From Scleroderma bovista (lineage: Eukaryota > Basidiomycota > Agaricomycetes > Boletales > Sclerodermataceae), in assembly GCA_037178675.1 (NCBI GenBank), contig JAYMGJ010000342.1, positions 1 to 64,000 of the forward strand: a stretch of DNA of 64,000 bases, written 5' to 3'. Below the pieces are notes generated by a model. It was not told the origin of the DNA, ran no database searches, and worked only from the letters and a program-made list of their open reading frames with translations. This document shows positions 24,867-40,134 of the stretch, piece by piece. Each line of letters begins with the position of its first letter. Positions within the stretch are counted from its first letter, which is position 1. The position numbers and the translations under genes were made by a program.

Positions 24867-25900
24867 AACCCCCGACGTACACGCCAAGCGAACCGCATAC
24901 GCCAAAATACAGCATTTCAGGATTAACAGGCATCACGTTGGATCTCAGGCCTTATGCTCCCAGCACATCGCTCAGGAATGGGTTGCACCATGTGAATCAG
25001 ACGCGTCCTAAAGCCGTCGACTTTTTGTCAGACTTGGAGAATGTTGGCAGTAGTGGTGCGTCACAAGCGGATTCAGATGACGAAAGGCAAGGCAGAGAAA
25101 GCAGTCATTTCGAGGAAGAGGACGATGCGGATCCTTAAATATCACAGTGTCGGACAATGAGATATCTGCCGGGTGAGGGTTCCGCTGGAGAGGGGCGGAC
25201 GAGGATGGAGAGGAAATACAAATGGTGAGTGCTGTTCCATCTATTCAATTTTTATCATGACTGATACAACGTCGTGATGCTACTAGCGGTCCCACAAGAA
25301 CAGTGAGACTTCAATGATGTTCTGTTCGTCTCGCGCACTTGTTCACAATACTTCTTATTCAGACCTATCGGCTTTACTCCTAGGAGCACTGCGAAAAGCC
25401 CAGCGGTCCCTGGTGCAAGCCCACGCACTCACAGACTCTGACAACTGTAACCTTCATGTCTGAAAGCGAGATTAAGTGATGATGACGACAGGGACGGGGA
25501 CCACGGTGAAGCACCACCGAAGAGTCTCGCAACCGACAAAGGCAAAGGAAAGCAGGACACAAAGCACAAGATGCCCCCGAGACGACTACACAAACATGCG
25601 TGCGTGCATGTGCCGTGCCGTACCTGATAGATCACTCCCCCACAGACCCACTGAGATATCCTCCAAGCGACCCCGTGACCTGGCATAGAATCGTCGTCGA
25701 GGATACCACACCTGTGAGTTTTACCCATACACGTTATCTCTGACCGACTAACTAACCAACTGGGGCATATCTAACTGTGTTCATTTATCTCCTTTGGCTC
25801 GGGACCTCCACTCGGAAACCAAGAGACCCCCGGTTCAACCTGGCCAATTCACACCGGACATATACCTTCCTCTCCGACCTGCATACGGGCGAGCTCGCGG
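24867..25900 (+). pseudogene. Truncated RRP36 copy, unit 2
   Basis: The position matching the RRP36 start codon reads AAC instead of ATG. Stretches such as NQTRPKAVDFLSD survive, but the acidic exon and the splice pattern are degraded, and the copy ends at the same GELA codons as in unit 1, followed directly by unit 3. It cannot encode the Rrp36 core. Confidence 0.78.
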
Positions 25901-26418
25901 AATCAAGGACTTGTACAATGCCAAGCGGACAATGCATCACCACGTTTACCTTTGTACAACACAAGGACCGTCAGTCTTTGTACAATGCATGCAATGAAAT
26001 TCGTAATCATATATGCTATTCAACGAACAGTTTTTCGAGATCCTTCTGATACATCCTTGCGCAGGCAAGTAAGCCAAATTGGTCCAATGATAGTATGTAG
26101 CAGTAAGGAGAAAGAGAATTTTAAATTTCTATACGAGAAAACAGAAGTACTAAGACGCGGTGCCATAAGGCCGTAGGAGTGTAACGTTACGCATGTGTGG
26201 TCAATTATGGTGCTCTGACGAGTTAATGCACCTTAATGCACCCAAGGAAGGAACGGGACACATAGGGACGAATCGGGAGGTATACAAATACAGCTGCAGA
26301 AACAAATACACTTACGTGAAATGTAAAGCAAAAGGACGAGGTTTTGAGACGTCCGAAAAGGATTTTAAAATTGCGAGTGGTACAAACTGTCAAGGTCATC
26401 ATGTCACAAGAATGGGAA

Positions 26419-28029
26419 CTACCACAGAGAGCCCCCGCAGCTAAGATGGCTGGCATCATCTCCAATTAAGTGGGCTGCGGCGATCTCGTTCAGAAGCGTT
26501 GTTAGCCCCTGTGAATGCTAAATCCAAATGCGTTGAGTTGTTAAATGAAATGAACTTACCCCTCTTGACGAAGAATTCTCCGCCATAGGGAAGTCCATTG
26601 ACGAAAAACCATCCAACTCCAAAATACAGTTCTCTTTCAAAAGTGCATACGCCGAAATAGCACCTTGGTGAGCATTTTTAACGTGATGGGATCCGTTTAC
26701 TTTCAGGTGCAATTGCTGTAGACTTAATGCTCGTCGATGGATAAGCCAAGCCATGGGCTGATCATAGTCCAGCCATTTAGAGTGTAGCCCTTTGAAAGTC
26801 AAGCTCTTCAGTTCAGTCCAGAGATCCATAGGATACTGAACATGAGAATTAGGGCCAGGTTCGGTTGGGGTCGACGGAGGATTGAAAAGGTAAGGCCAAT
26901 CCTCCGCATCCAGTTCCACATGATGCACACCGGGGAATGCCTCGCAAAAGCGAATGGCATGACTGTGGAGCAGACCGTCCCAGTTGCTGCAACGAGTAAA
27001 AGATAGCTGGCGGACATTGGTGAATTTAGACCTAGATCCGCTCAATGTGACAGAGGGCGAGTCACACTGTGAGAAGCTGGCTTGCTTGAGATTAGGTGCA
27101 ACAATTGCATCGAGGACTGACTTTGTGTCGGCGACACGGATCATTTCAAGTGACATAAGAGATGGGAAGTGAAGGCTGTTTAGCTGAGATGAGAACGACT
27201 GTGTCCTCCCGGAAAGTGATAGCTTGGACAATGCTTGAGTTCGGATCAGACTCCAGCATGGTGGATAATCAATGAAGGAGTCCGCCTGGAAATTCAGCTT
27301 CAGGGTTTTCAGCATGGCCACTGGATCGGGAATGTCGCGGATGGTCATGAATTTGTTGAGCTCGAGATGTTCGAGAGCCGGGGCACGAGCTATAGAAAGG
27401 AAGCTCAGATGTCCAACATCACAAAGTGAAGAGATGGTGACACTTTTGAGACAAGGAAAATGCAAGTGATTAATCCTGTCTGCAATGAAATCTATGAGCA
27501 GCTTTTGACCAACTTCTTCTGGATTAGCACGGAAGGAATTATCACCGGCAGTGATCAACAGGCTGCGCCAGCGATGTGCACAAGCCATAGCGATGTCCAA
27601 GCCTGGGATAAGTGCAAGATGTTTCGATGGAGAGGATGGTGCACATTCAATCACAATGTCAAGGAGTGTTCCACAGCTCCTTTCCACATGGGTGTTTATC
27701 GAAGTGGTGGCGGATGCTACGTGGATGGTCGACCAGAAGTATGGAGTTTGTAGTATGACATCGCGCCAGCGCCGACATACACTAGCCAATGTCTGCTTCC
27801 GAAGCTCGGGAGGACGATGAGTGTGGACGTCAAGGTCGAGGATGACCAACAATATTTCGGTCGGAAGACAATTGATTGGGCTTGGTCGTAGGCTTGATCG
27901 ACTGAGCGCATCGATCTTGGCTCGCTGCGTAGCAATTGCGGCACGGACATCCAACACTTCTTCGAGAAGTTCTCGTTCCTCTTCCTCTAGTAGAGTTAAC
28001 TCGACTCGTGCCTGTGCGAGTTCATCCAT
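26419..28029 (-). CDS. F-box/LRR protein, intact copy
   Basis: Two exons (28029-26560, 26517-26419) give 522 aa. F-box proteins bring substrates to SCF (Skp1-Cullin-F-box) ubiquitin ligases. Seen: an N-terminal coiled coil (residues 1-45, rich in Glu/Arg/Leu); an F-box at about 51-104 (INCLPTEILLVILDLDVHT, then LASVCRRWRDVILQTPYFWS); then LRR-like segments (LPSLKSVTIS and LEHLEL type) to about residue 480. This is the standard layout of the large agaricomycete F-box expansion. The last intron starts with GTAAGT and is kept in the two broken neighbours. The start is the ATG shared with unit 1. It faces RRP36 head-to-head across 264 bp. The substrate is unknown. Confidence 0.85.
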
Positions 28030-28293
28030 GACGTTCAATTGGTACTGCTGTGGATGTCAACATTGATATTCAATCACAGAGTGGACCAGTGTTCACTGTT
28101 GAGTTGTATGTACAAGCGATACCTTCGGTGGGGAGAGCAGGACACTATATTGACCGTACTTAAAGCTTCCAAGTGAAACACCTTATTACTTACTTAGTCA
28201 GCATCACAGTTGTTGCCCATATCCGTTCCGTATCCTTGCTGGCGTTGTGAACTGGGACACGATTTCACCCTCCTGCATTAACGCTCTATCTCC

Positions 28294-30053
28294 ATGCCTC
28301 GACGCGCACGCCCATCGAACCGCCCACGGCCAACATCCAACGTCCTACAATCAACAACATCACGCTTTCCGGTATCCTCACTGCATCCCAGCACATCGCG
28401 CAGGAACCTCCACCGCGCGAACCAGACGCGTCCTAAAGCAGTTGACTTTTTGTCAGATACAGAAAGTGGAAGTGGAAGTGGTGAGGACGAGGACGATCTG
28501 GCAGATGGTCGTCGTGTCTCTAGTGATGATGGTGGGAATGAATCAATTGATGTGATCGGTGGTGGTGCGCAAGCGGATTCAGATGACGACGACGACGATG
28601 ACGGGCAAGACGGGGAAAGCGGTCATTCTGAAGAAGAGGACGATGCTGATGCCGATGCGCCTCGAATATCGCTGTGGGTGGACGATGAGACGCTGGGTGA
28701 GGGTCCTGCTGAAGAAGACTCGGAAGGGACGGACGAGGACGGGGGAGATGTACAAGTGGTCGGTGTCGTTCCATCTGTTCATATTTTTATATATAACCTA
28801 TACAACGTCGATCGTGATGCTACCAGCGTTCCCTCAAGAATAGTGAGGCTCTATTTCATGCTCTCGTGCTCTCGTTCACAATACTTTCTTGTATTCAGAC
28901 CTATCGACTTTACCACTAGGAGCGCTGCGAAAAGCCCAGCGTTCCCTGGCCCAAGCCCAAGCACTCAGCGAGTCTGACAGCTCCGTGTCCGAAAGCGAGG
29001 CAAGCGACGACGATGACCGTGAAAACCCACCAAACAGCTTCGTAATTGACAAAGCCAAAGACACGAAGCCAAAGGAGCTCCCAAAACGACCGCACAAACA
29101 TGCGTACGTGCCACCCACCCCCTCTCCGTGCATGTGCCATGCCGTACCTATTCACTCACTCCCCCACAGACCCACTGAGATATCCTCCAAGCGACCTGTG
29201 ACTCGGCGCAGAACTGTCGTCGAGGACAGCACGCCTGTGAGCTCCACACTTCACTATCCATACGCGTTATCTGACTGACTAACTGGCTAACTAACTGGGC
29301 ATATACCTCTCTATATGTGCATTTATCTCCGCTTGGGGGCCTCCCACTCCAGAAACCGAGAGACCCCCGATTCACACATGCATCCGGCGCATTCGCACCA
29401 GACAAGTTCCGCACGCAATATACCTTCCTGTCTGACCTGCACACGGGCGAGCTCGCGGCGCTGCGCGAGGACTACAAGCGCGCACGGAGGCTACTGGCTA
29501 ACTCGCCCCGCGAGCTGCGCCCCGCGCGCGAGGAGGAAGTTGCGCGGCTCGAGCGCGCCGTGAAGCGGGCCGAGAGCACCGTCCACCGGGATGCAAGGGA
29601 GAAGGTGGAGGCGGAGGCGCTGGGGAAGGCGAAGCAGGCTGAGGCGGAGAGGAGGAAACAGGGCAAGGGGGCGTGGTTCATGAAACGATGTGCGTTTTTG
29701 CGTCTTGTTTTGCTTTCTGGGACTACACTGAACGCTCATACGCACGTGCCTGACGACTATATACAGCTGAGAGGAAAGATCTGCTGAACAAGGCCCGGTT
29801 CGACGCTATCGCTGCATCCGGTGGGAAGCAGGCCGTCAAAAAGGCTATCGAGAAGAAACAGAAAAAGATCAGCCAAAAGGAGAAAAAGTCTAGACCGTTT
29901 GCGCGGGGTAGCACATTCAGTCAGGGCGCCGATAGTGGTGGGGACGCCAGTGGCAAAGTGGCCCATGCCAGCAGCAAGCAGGATGGACGTAAACGCAGAG
30001 CAGGGCCGGGGGACAGCACGAACAAGGGTGCAAAGCGGAGAAAGGTGGCTTGA
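28294..30053 (+). CDS. RRP36: rRNA biogenesis protein RRP36
   Basis: Five exons (28294-28762, 28899-29103, 29170-29236, 29353-29689, 29767-30053) give 454 aa. Rrp36 is a nucleolar factor of the 90S/SSU processome needed for early 18S rRNA cleavages. Seen: a basic N-terminus, a long acidic and Ser-rich stretch (about 60-150), DLSTLPLGALRKAQ near 157, the family signature KPRDPRF at 248-254 followed by KFRTQYTFLSDLHTGEL, a charged coiled coil, then the RKDLLNKARFDAIAASGG block and a Lys/Arg-rich tail ending RRKVA. All splice phases close. This is the only complete copy; the copies in units 1 and 2 stop at GELA. Confidence 0.88.
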
Positions 30054-30633
30054 CGGCGTGTCACGAACGCAATGTGTGCTATCTGTGCTTGTTGGAGTAC
30101 AACAACCGACTCAATGGGAGTCTGGGCCGTCCTAGGTCTCCAGCGGAAACTCGTGCACCGCGACTCCACAACGGCGCAACGTGTTGGACTAGTGTAGGGC
30201 GTTTGGAGTTACTGTGTAGTAAGCTAGTTGGGGGCCAGGCCCACCCTGGTCTCCAAGACTTATCCAACGAGCTATGTTGCGACAGAACTCAAACGCACAT
30301 GTGGATGCCATGATATGGAGCATGATCTAAACCCAAATTATATGGAGTGACACTGGCTGCTGCCATCATGATCATATCATGGAAAACATTATCCATTGAT
30401 TGTATCGTAACTTTGTTTAGTGTTTTGACTGCTTGCTCCTTCTCTTATCCTTCAGGAATGTAAAAAAAATGAAAATGAAAAAAAAAGAGCAACAAGAAAA
30501 AAGGAACTGCACCCGAGTGTGCGAGAAAATCGCCTTAAATCATGTCAAGATGAGTAATGTTACGCCAGGGGTATGCTGTGGATGGGAAAAAGGGCACGAA
30601 TCTATCAAAAGTAGGAGGGGAAAAAATGACGAA
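30054..30633. other. Intergenic between convergent genes
   Basis: 3' flanks of RRP36 (+) and the TCP11-family gene (-). Contains A-rich runs at 30467-30500. No gene or RNA recognised. Confidence 0.4.
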
Positions 30634-33018
30634 CTAGGAAGATGCATCAGACAGGATGTCTTCCTGTTCGTACAGTGGTAAATAGACACCGAGATGGATA
30701 TGTGCGAGGCGTGCCAGTCGTTCTGCGAGCGAGCGAATCTCGTCAGCGAGCGGTTCCATGCCAGACGCGAGCCCCGCAGCGGATATCGACGGCGCAGACA
30801 TCGCTTCGAGTGCTCGGACGGAGCCCAGCGATGCGTCCGTTGAAGGGAACGTTAACGCAAGGACCTGGCTGAACACGGCATCGCGAACCCTGTTTTTAAG
30901 CATCGTGCTCAGTGCCGAGTTGGGCCGGATATGCGTATCTGACCAGCCCTCGGCAAGCTTGAGTAGCCGCTCATCGGGCACATGTGCGTGCAGCGCAGAC
31001 GACGACGGGGTCGATGTGGGGGCACGAGCCTCCTTGGCACGGAGTGCGATCTGCAGGACGATATCCTGCTTGACCTTGCACCACTTGTCTCGGTCGGCTG
31101 GATCTGAGGAGGGAGCGTCCGAGTTGCCGTACTTGAAGCAGTGGCCAAGATGTGACGAGGATATGTCACGGATCTCGCGTTTGAGTCTGAGTAGGTCCGC
31201 ATGGTTGACGCGTGACTGGTCGCCTGGGGCCGAGGCATCGGAAAAGACGAGTTGGCGATAGAGGAGGAGGAACATGTAGACTGCTGCGGTGTCGGCTGCG
31301 TCTGCTGCGAGCACTAATAGGCGTGCGCTATCGAGGTATGTTGTTTCTGGGTATAATGGCAGAGGACACATGGACGAGGGGGCAGCAATGGCCGATCCGG
31401 AGGAGCACGATGGGACCGGGGAGGGGGTTGGGGAGGGTGGGTCGAACACAAGGTCTGTGAGACCTTTTAGCGCACTTATGTAAGTCTTTTGTGACCGGGA
31501 GAGGTGGCGATAGTCGAAGGCGGAGGGGTGGGCGAGCATCGGAGAAGTAAGAAGACGGTGATGGGAAGACATGATCCATTTCCGTGTGATGTCGAGCGAT
31601 GAACCGGGGCCCCTGCGGCCTTTGAAAGCCTTGAGTTCGTATTGCCCCGAGGTATCGATCAAGAAGGGGCGGAGGGTTTGCAACTGATGGTTTGCAATGT
31701 CCTAATATCGAAGGGTCGTCAGGAAGGGATTGATGGAACAAGGGAGAAAAAAGTGCCGACCAGTTTCATCAGCTCGAGGATGTCGAGGCACATGCGCACT
31801 GCTTTGACAGCGTCCGCCTTAGATCCGCCACCGCCTGGGGCACACGTCTTTGCGACGTCGACCATGGCGTCGACTGCGCGGTCGCGCATGGGTGCACAGT
31901 GGCTCTTGAGTGTTTGGCCGATGACAATGAACAGGCCGGAGGGGTCGAAGAGATCGTGTTGCAGCTCTTGTTGGATGAGGTCGGGGTCGAAGACGGACCT
32001 GAGGTGGGCAGCCTGTGCAGCATGGCGTTCGATCTGGGCTTGGAACGTGGATGGGTTGGCATATGCGTCTGAGATGCTCGTCAGTGGTTGGATGACAAAC
32101 AAAAGGACCTCGAGGAACTCGGTGAGGAGAGGACGAAGCCGAGACGGCATCCGAAGGGTCAGGATGCGACGAGAAGACGAGTACGTGAGGATGGGGTTCT
32201 GGGCCGGTATGGGAACGCCGCGGCAGGCGCAGAGACATTCGCAGGGACGCCACTGCATGTCAAAGGAGACGCAGGTGCAGCCCGTTTCGAGCTCCTGGGC
32301 AACAGCACGCCAGTATCTGTCTGAGAGCTCACGTTTCCGTCGCCCAGAGGTGGGACGGAACTGGAGGCCGGCGTCAAACAAGAGATCATGACCTAGAGTA
32401 GATTATCAGCAGTGATCAACGGAGGAGATGTGACACCGTACGGAGCTGGGGATTGCGAAGGATGGCTGCCAAGTCGAGCTCTTTGAGTGTCTGACGGTTG
32501 ATGAGGGGTTGGAGGGACGGGATGTGGGGGGAGGAGAGATCGATGTGTGGGAAGGCGGGGTGGTGGATGGGGGAGAGAGGCGAGTCGGATGGGGAGTCGA
32601 TGCGGACGACAGATGGGTGTGGCGATGGGAGGGCGGGGGCCTCGCGGGTGTCTGGTCTTTTGCGTGAGCGCCGCGAGGGAGTGCGGGGCGAGGGATGCCT
32701 GTCAGCGAGGGTCTTTGGGGGCGCCGTGTCGACGCGGGGACGCTTGGGGAGGCGGAGGGGCGAGTTGTGCTCGGTGGGGGACAAGGGCGAGGCGGGGTCC
32801 GAGTCTGCTGGGGACGACTCTGCAGGCCAGACTGCGCGGGCGGTGTTGGTGGCGAGCCAGGGACTGGAGGGGGGCTGGCGGGGGATGCCCTCGACGAGGA
32901 TGTCGTCTGCGGGGGCGGGTGTGTCCTGTGCGATGGGGTGCTGGCACTCCTCGTCTGCATCGGCCTTGCGTTTTCTGCAGTTGGAGACGGGTGGGAGCGG
33001 GTGGCCAAGGTCGCCCAT
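30634..33018 (-). CDS. SOK1: T-complex protein 11 (TCP11/SOK1) family protein
   Basis: Three exons (33018-32442, 32392-31761, 31701-30634) give 758 aa. Residues 1-190 are Pro/Ser-rich and look disordered. From about 193 the protein matches the TCP11 family: LLFDAGLQFRPTSGRRKREL, then RMPSRLRPLLTEFLEVLL, HDLFDPSGLF, CAPMRDRAVDAM, and LDILELMKLDIANHQLQTLR across the second intron. In yeast Sok1 is a multicopy suppressor of PKA loss; animal TCP11 proteins act in sperm signalling. The molecular activity is not known. The gene runs head-to-tail behind VMA2; the 308 bp between them (33019-33326) show only its promoter. Confidence 0.85.
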
Positions 33019-33326
33019 GGGGGGAGGAGGGAAGGAGAGAGAGACGGATATATAGAGAGCGGAAAAGAACTCTTTTTATTAGCGTAGATGGGCAACGCGC
33101 AGTTGGCATGGGTCGTGACTGTCATCCTCATCAACGTGTCCCCTTGACAGCCCATTAGGAAACTGCTCCTGCTCGCCAAAGCCTAAACCACATCCATCCG
33201 ACCCTGCTCCAGCTCCCCTCCACGGTGATCTCGCTGCCTTATCGCGCATGAAACACTCGCAAGGGCTATCGCCCGTCTTATCTGCCGTACTCATATAATG
33301 AATCTCGTCACTGCAACTTTGTTCAA

Positions 33327-35396
<2,070 letters not shown>

Positions 35397-35558
35397 CGTT
35401 TGGATGTGCTGCGATTGCGATGTTATTGCCTGGCTCACTCGAGCAGTTGAGTCCACTTTGAGGCTGACCCGAAAGACGCAGCACCGGTGATGGCTGGCTC
35501 TTCCCACGCTGGGGGGCTTGCATCCGCGTGTAGCTACTATACATACTACACGACACTA

Positions 35559-38500
35559 CTAACATTCCATATTCGATGCAAGTTCGCTGACAAGTGCTTG
35601 CGCTGCTTCCTTCACCTGTGCCACATCCGTCGACGACCTGGCGAACACGGGGTCAGCTCCACAATTCAGCTGACTTCCAGGGTTGCGATCATATCATACC
35701 ATCCTGTTTCAAGAAGCAGCTCTTCCGCATTCTCAGATGCCTCCCACCCGAGCTCTCTGCTCTGCAGCACCAAGTACAAGTACTCAGCCGTCCCTGATCG
35801 GACCTTGCAGAGAGGGATTCGGCATCAGTCATATATACGTCGTCTTTTGCCGTAGATCTGTCACATACTCGAGGATAAGGATGCACCAGGAAGCCGACTA
35901 TCTTTGGCAGACACGTTTTCGCAACCGGTGCGACCGTGAAGAGATTGACAATTCTGGGATGGGGTGCCATAAGGACCAGGACCCAAGACTCGGACATTGC
36001 CTTTATGAAAAACTCGCCCACATACATTTTCATCGATTCCTGTATCCTCTGGACATTCTTCATGCGGGACACGTTTTGGCTCGCTATCGAGATCATGTTC
36101 TCCATACTGCGAGCGAGAGAGAAATAAAACCGTGTCAGCGTGCCAATGCCATCTCAGCAGATCACTCACAACTCACCACCCTGCCCCTGTCTCAGATTCA
36201 GGGAGGCCGGCCAGGGCATCTGCCTCGAACAGCATGTTCAGCGTTTGAAGGACCGGAACCACGACGCTATTGGATCTCGAGTGCGTCAGCGCATACTGGA
36301 CCAGGTCCCCTGCTAGACACGAGACACTGTATTCCCCTCCAGTCGATGTCACAGGCAATCTCCGGACGTAGGCAGCTAAGCTCGATGACGCAGGTCGTTG
36401 CTGGCGATGAGGCACTGTCTATGAAATGCGGCACGGCACCAATAGATCGACAACGCACAGTGCTGTTAGTCCTCGTGGACACACTTAGGACTAATCCGGC
36501 CAATATTGTCTTGCGGTAGTCAGGTATTTCCAGTAGCTTGACAGCTTTTGGAAATAGCCATTCCCCATTGTTCCAGTTCGTCCCATTTTCACTGTTGTCA
36601 CTGGAGGCCTTTTACAGCCCCCCTTCGGTCACAAGAACACCGGACTTACAGCAAAAATAACTCTTGCATCAAGGTTTCGCCTCGTACCCTCCAATTCTCG
36701 TATTCGTCCACTGATGGAGGTGAAAGACAAAGGATGCGAAGAAATGATTCCCCTGCAATCTGCCGGACATTATCGAGTCTCTCCACACCCTGCCGGAGAA
36801 TACGTCCAACTACGTGATGGTATCGCTGCGCTGGAAGGAAATCTGCAAAGTGGGGCAGGCTTGCTGAAACGCGAAATAAATCTCCAATCATGGAGGCCAA
36901 GCCCTGGATGCACGCAATACGTATCCACGACCCGACATCTCCGCGTTCGTCGGTCGTGTAGTCGTCCAACCCGCTGTCGAGCGCATCGAAGAGGGCACGA
37001 ACGACTTCCACGCTGAGGTCTAATGAAAATGTGTAAGTGCTTCTAATGCACGCACGATGGCAGGGGACGCCACCAACGTTGCGCCAGATTGTGGGCTACC
37101 CGAATTATGATTTTCGGAATCGCCTGAAAACAATTCCGGCGCGCCTCAACATTTGTCATTCTGGTTGCGGACTATAATCACCGCTTCATTCATGACCACG
37201 ACATGCGGTCAATAGAGTCGTCCTCACCTCCACGCTGACGCTGTCCAGCAAGCATTCCACGACCTCAGGCAGGCTATGCTGGTAGGCACTGTAGTCAAGG
37301 ACACCCAACAAATATCCGAGACTCTGTTGTAGCAGCGGCAGGCTATGCTTAAACTCCTTGATGAATGTATAAGGAGGGGTCCAAGGTCAGGGTGAGATAG
37401 AATGCTGAACGTGTGCAACTGTGACGTATCTTTTGACTGCGCTTGAAGAGTCCGTGAGAGAACTGACACTCGCCATAGCAGCTGCAGCTGCCTCTTGCAC
37501 GTCGCTGCTCCGATGTCGCAGTCCGTGATCGACCAGCTTCCGCCAATTTGGAACAGAGGAACGATCTTGCAACTCGACCTCCTCTCGAGTAATGCTGGCA
37601 GCAATGAGGCTGCAGATTGCACCCAAGACTTGCTCATTTCTCGGCGCAATGACAAGGGATTCAGGGGTGCGAGTAATGAGAGCGAAGATCTATAGAAATC
37701 TCTGAAATGAATGGGGAAGTATGTGGGGCAGGGGATGCTCACTTCTCGTCGTGTCCCATCCCCTTTGTGGTCAAATGACTTGTACGCGTCCGCTATCTCG
37801 GTGAGTGCCGCAACCGCACCGTGGACAGAGGCCACATCCACCGAACTCAGCAGCCGCGCCTTTTCGGTGCGGTCTCAACATACTACTATATCATTTCTGT
37901 CATTGGACAAGGACTCACCAGGCGTTGAATGCATGGTGGCGCAAGCGCATCGAGGTCAATCTCACATATTAGCCTCAAGGACTTGGCGCCAAGTTGCCTC
38001 ATCGCCATGTCCCAGTGGCGTAAGGTAATTGATATTAGGTGGTCGACAAGAGCTGTCCGATATTCTTCGTGCCTGCTTCTGACTATCAGAACCATGGACC
38101 CGATCAAAAAACAAGTCGACTCGCTCAGCTACTTGTGGGGCCGCCGTAAGGAACGCATTGCGGCGTATGCTTATAGAGTAGAAGTCCGTCTTCCTGAGCA
38201 CATCTATACCATGAGCAAACAAACCCTGAACCACAAATAAATATAGAGTGAGTCCACCGATATCTATGGAATGACAAGTGCCATACCATTCGTCCTACAT
38301 GCTCTTGGAAAGCGGCGCTCGCTGCCCTCCGTATGGATACATCACGATCAAATAGAGAGACGGAAACAAGATTCTGCGCCAGTTGTTGTGCGTGTGGCGA
38401 GAAGCTAGACCGATCCTGGGCCCTCGCCAGAGCCCATATCACATAGGCTGCTGCATCGCGTACATTAGAACCAATGGAGTGTGCACCCTTGCGAATGTCA

Positions 38501-40134
38501 AAATAGAGGGCCTGTGACAGCCAATCAAGAAGTTTCGGAAGTATGGTGGGAGGAACAAGCCCCCTGCGTGCGATTTCGGCCGATGCAAGACACGCGCCGT
38601 GCCATGTGGCTTCAGCAATAGAGGGCAGGTCGTAAACGCTGGCACCAGCGATGATGTGGATAGAAAACAGGTACAGCACATTCTCCAGAACTTGGCTCGA
38701 GAAGTCGTTTGGTAGACGTTCTGAGAGTCTGCCGATACCTTTGGCTGCCGACCATCGTACTACGGTGTCCTAACTGGGGCATCAATTCGTCTGGATTGCT
38801 GAATCGCCAAACAGCATTCACCCTGTCTTGGACGGCCTTCAACAGTGCATCTAGGACACCGTCCAGCTCCTCTGGAATGTCAATCTCGTCGTCGTCATTG
38901 TCATGATCTTGGCTAGCATCTTCATTTCCGCTATCGTCTAGGGCGCGCACTAGGGGGTTTGGTTAAGGTAAATTATCAACTGGTCGAGACAGTGCCTACT
39001 TTTAAGTCTAGTGAAAGTCCGTCTCGGGGGCACCAACCGTAGACCAATTCTAGACAAGAGCTTCGTCCTATATTTGCGCATCAATGTGTTTCCCATCAAT
39101 GCCTCGCTGCTGCTAATCGCCTCCGATATTTCCATCAGATCGTTGGCAGCCGCTCTGGTTTCCTCGGGTGCACCCGATTTAACAAACTCGCACAGAACTT
39201 GTAACACACCGAGAGACTAGCTGATAATTAGGAGAAGAGCTCAGGAGAAAAATACACTTTACCAGAAAAATGTTATCAGATTGAATGGTCGAGTTAGACC
39301 ATTGCAAAAATGTCCTGAATTGTTCCCTGGTATCCTTCCTGCGAAGATACGTATTATCAAGGTCAGAAGCTCCCAAGAGCGTGGCCTACCTCGTGTAAAA
39401 TCGCGCAAGCAATATAGCAGCGCCTTCGCGCTCTAAGCCTGCTTTGTCCAGATATTCCTTGGCAATAGATTCAATCATATTGGCTGTTCGTCCATGCTGG
39501 CCGACTTCATCAAATTGTTCTAGATCGAAGGGAATCCTGCACACGAGGGACAACCATAAGAGCACTACATAACGGAGCGACCACAGATACGTCTCGGAAG
39601 ACGGGCCCCCCAATAGGCGCATAAATTCTATGGCAGTGGTGACGTCCGCGACTTCGTGAGGAAAAAAACTGGCTATCTATACTTCAGTGCGCGGAAAGAG
39701 CTGATGCAAACCGAATAACCGACTGATCGTCTTGTATCCTCTGCATTTGATGTAGTTGTAAAGCAAGTCGGCAAGCCTACCGATGCGAGAGGTGGATGAC
39801 TTTACACCCGGATCAGAGGTACGCGCCTTGGCGTGCGTCCTTAGACACTCTGCGGCTGGAATAACCAGGCCCTCGAGGTATGGATCGAGTAAATATGCCT
39901 GCTCTTGATATTCGCCTAGCTGAATGATAAGTTAAATACCGTTCCGCGACAACCAAGAGCTTGAACACCTACGATCAACATGAGCTGGCGCAGCAGTTCG
40001 ATCTCTTTGCCGTTATCATCGTGACTGGGCTCGCTCGCCAAATCCACGGTAAGTAACGCGTTTTGCGCAGAGAAAAATTCGTCATAGCGGTCAAACGAAG
40101 CAAACTGCTTCGCCTCGGTGAAATCGTCGCCCAT
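35559..40134 (-). CDS. TBCD: Tubulin-folding cofactor D
   Basis: Many short exons. The 5' chain is resolved: 40134-39973, 39919-39720, 39668-39390, 39338-39263, 39216-39000, 38949-38822, 38769-38287, 38225-38125, 38072-~37920. It then runs through further exons to the stop at 35559. Cofactor D (yeast Cin1) captures beta-tubulin and helps assemble and take apart the alpha/beta dimer with cofactors C and E and Arl2. Seen: KTISRFFPHEVADV, LLWLSLVCRIPFDL, DTVVRWSAAKGIGRL, RKGAHSIGSNVRDAAAYV, PQVAEHEEYR, VEARRNCFQAIPK, DERGDVGSWIR and a C-terminus with YLVLQSRELGWE. The intron 38073-38124 starts GCGAGT (GC-AG); using it restores the expected VAEHEEYR. Splicing around 37020-37140 is uncertain. Translated size is roughly 1,100 aa, as in the family. 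Confidence 0.9.

Larger units (their letters stand above)
22241..25900. repeat. Tandem segment unit 2 (F-box / RRP36)
   Basis: Second copy of the segment, with the same start motif (GAATCAAGACTTGTACAATG) and the same truncation of RRP36 at GAGCTCGCGG. It is ~250 bp longer than unit 1, mostly because of extra sequence at about 24420-24790 between the two genes. Confidence 0.8.
25901..30053. repeat. Tandem segment unit 3, the complete copy
   Basis: Third copy of the segment. It starts with AATCAAGGACTTGTACAATG as the others do, but continues past the GAGCTCGCGG breakpoint through the whole RRP36 gene. It is therefore the copy closest to the ancestral arrangement. Confidence 0.75.

Noticed and set aside
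32406..33179. 257-codon Pro/Ser frame on the minus strand and Gly/Arg frames on the plus strand
   Set aside because: Alternative frames of the GC-rich, low-complexity first exon of the TCP11-family gene.
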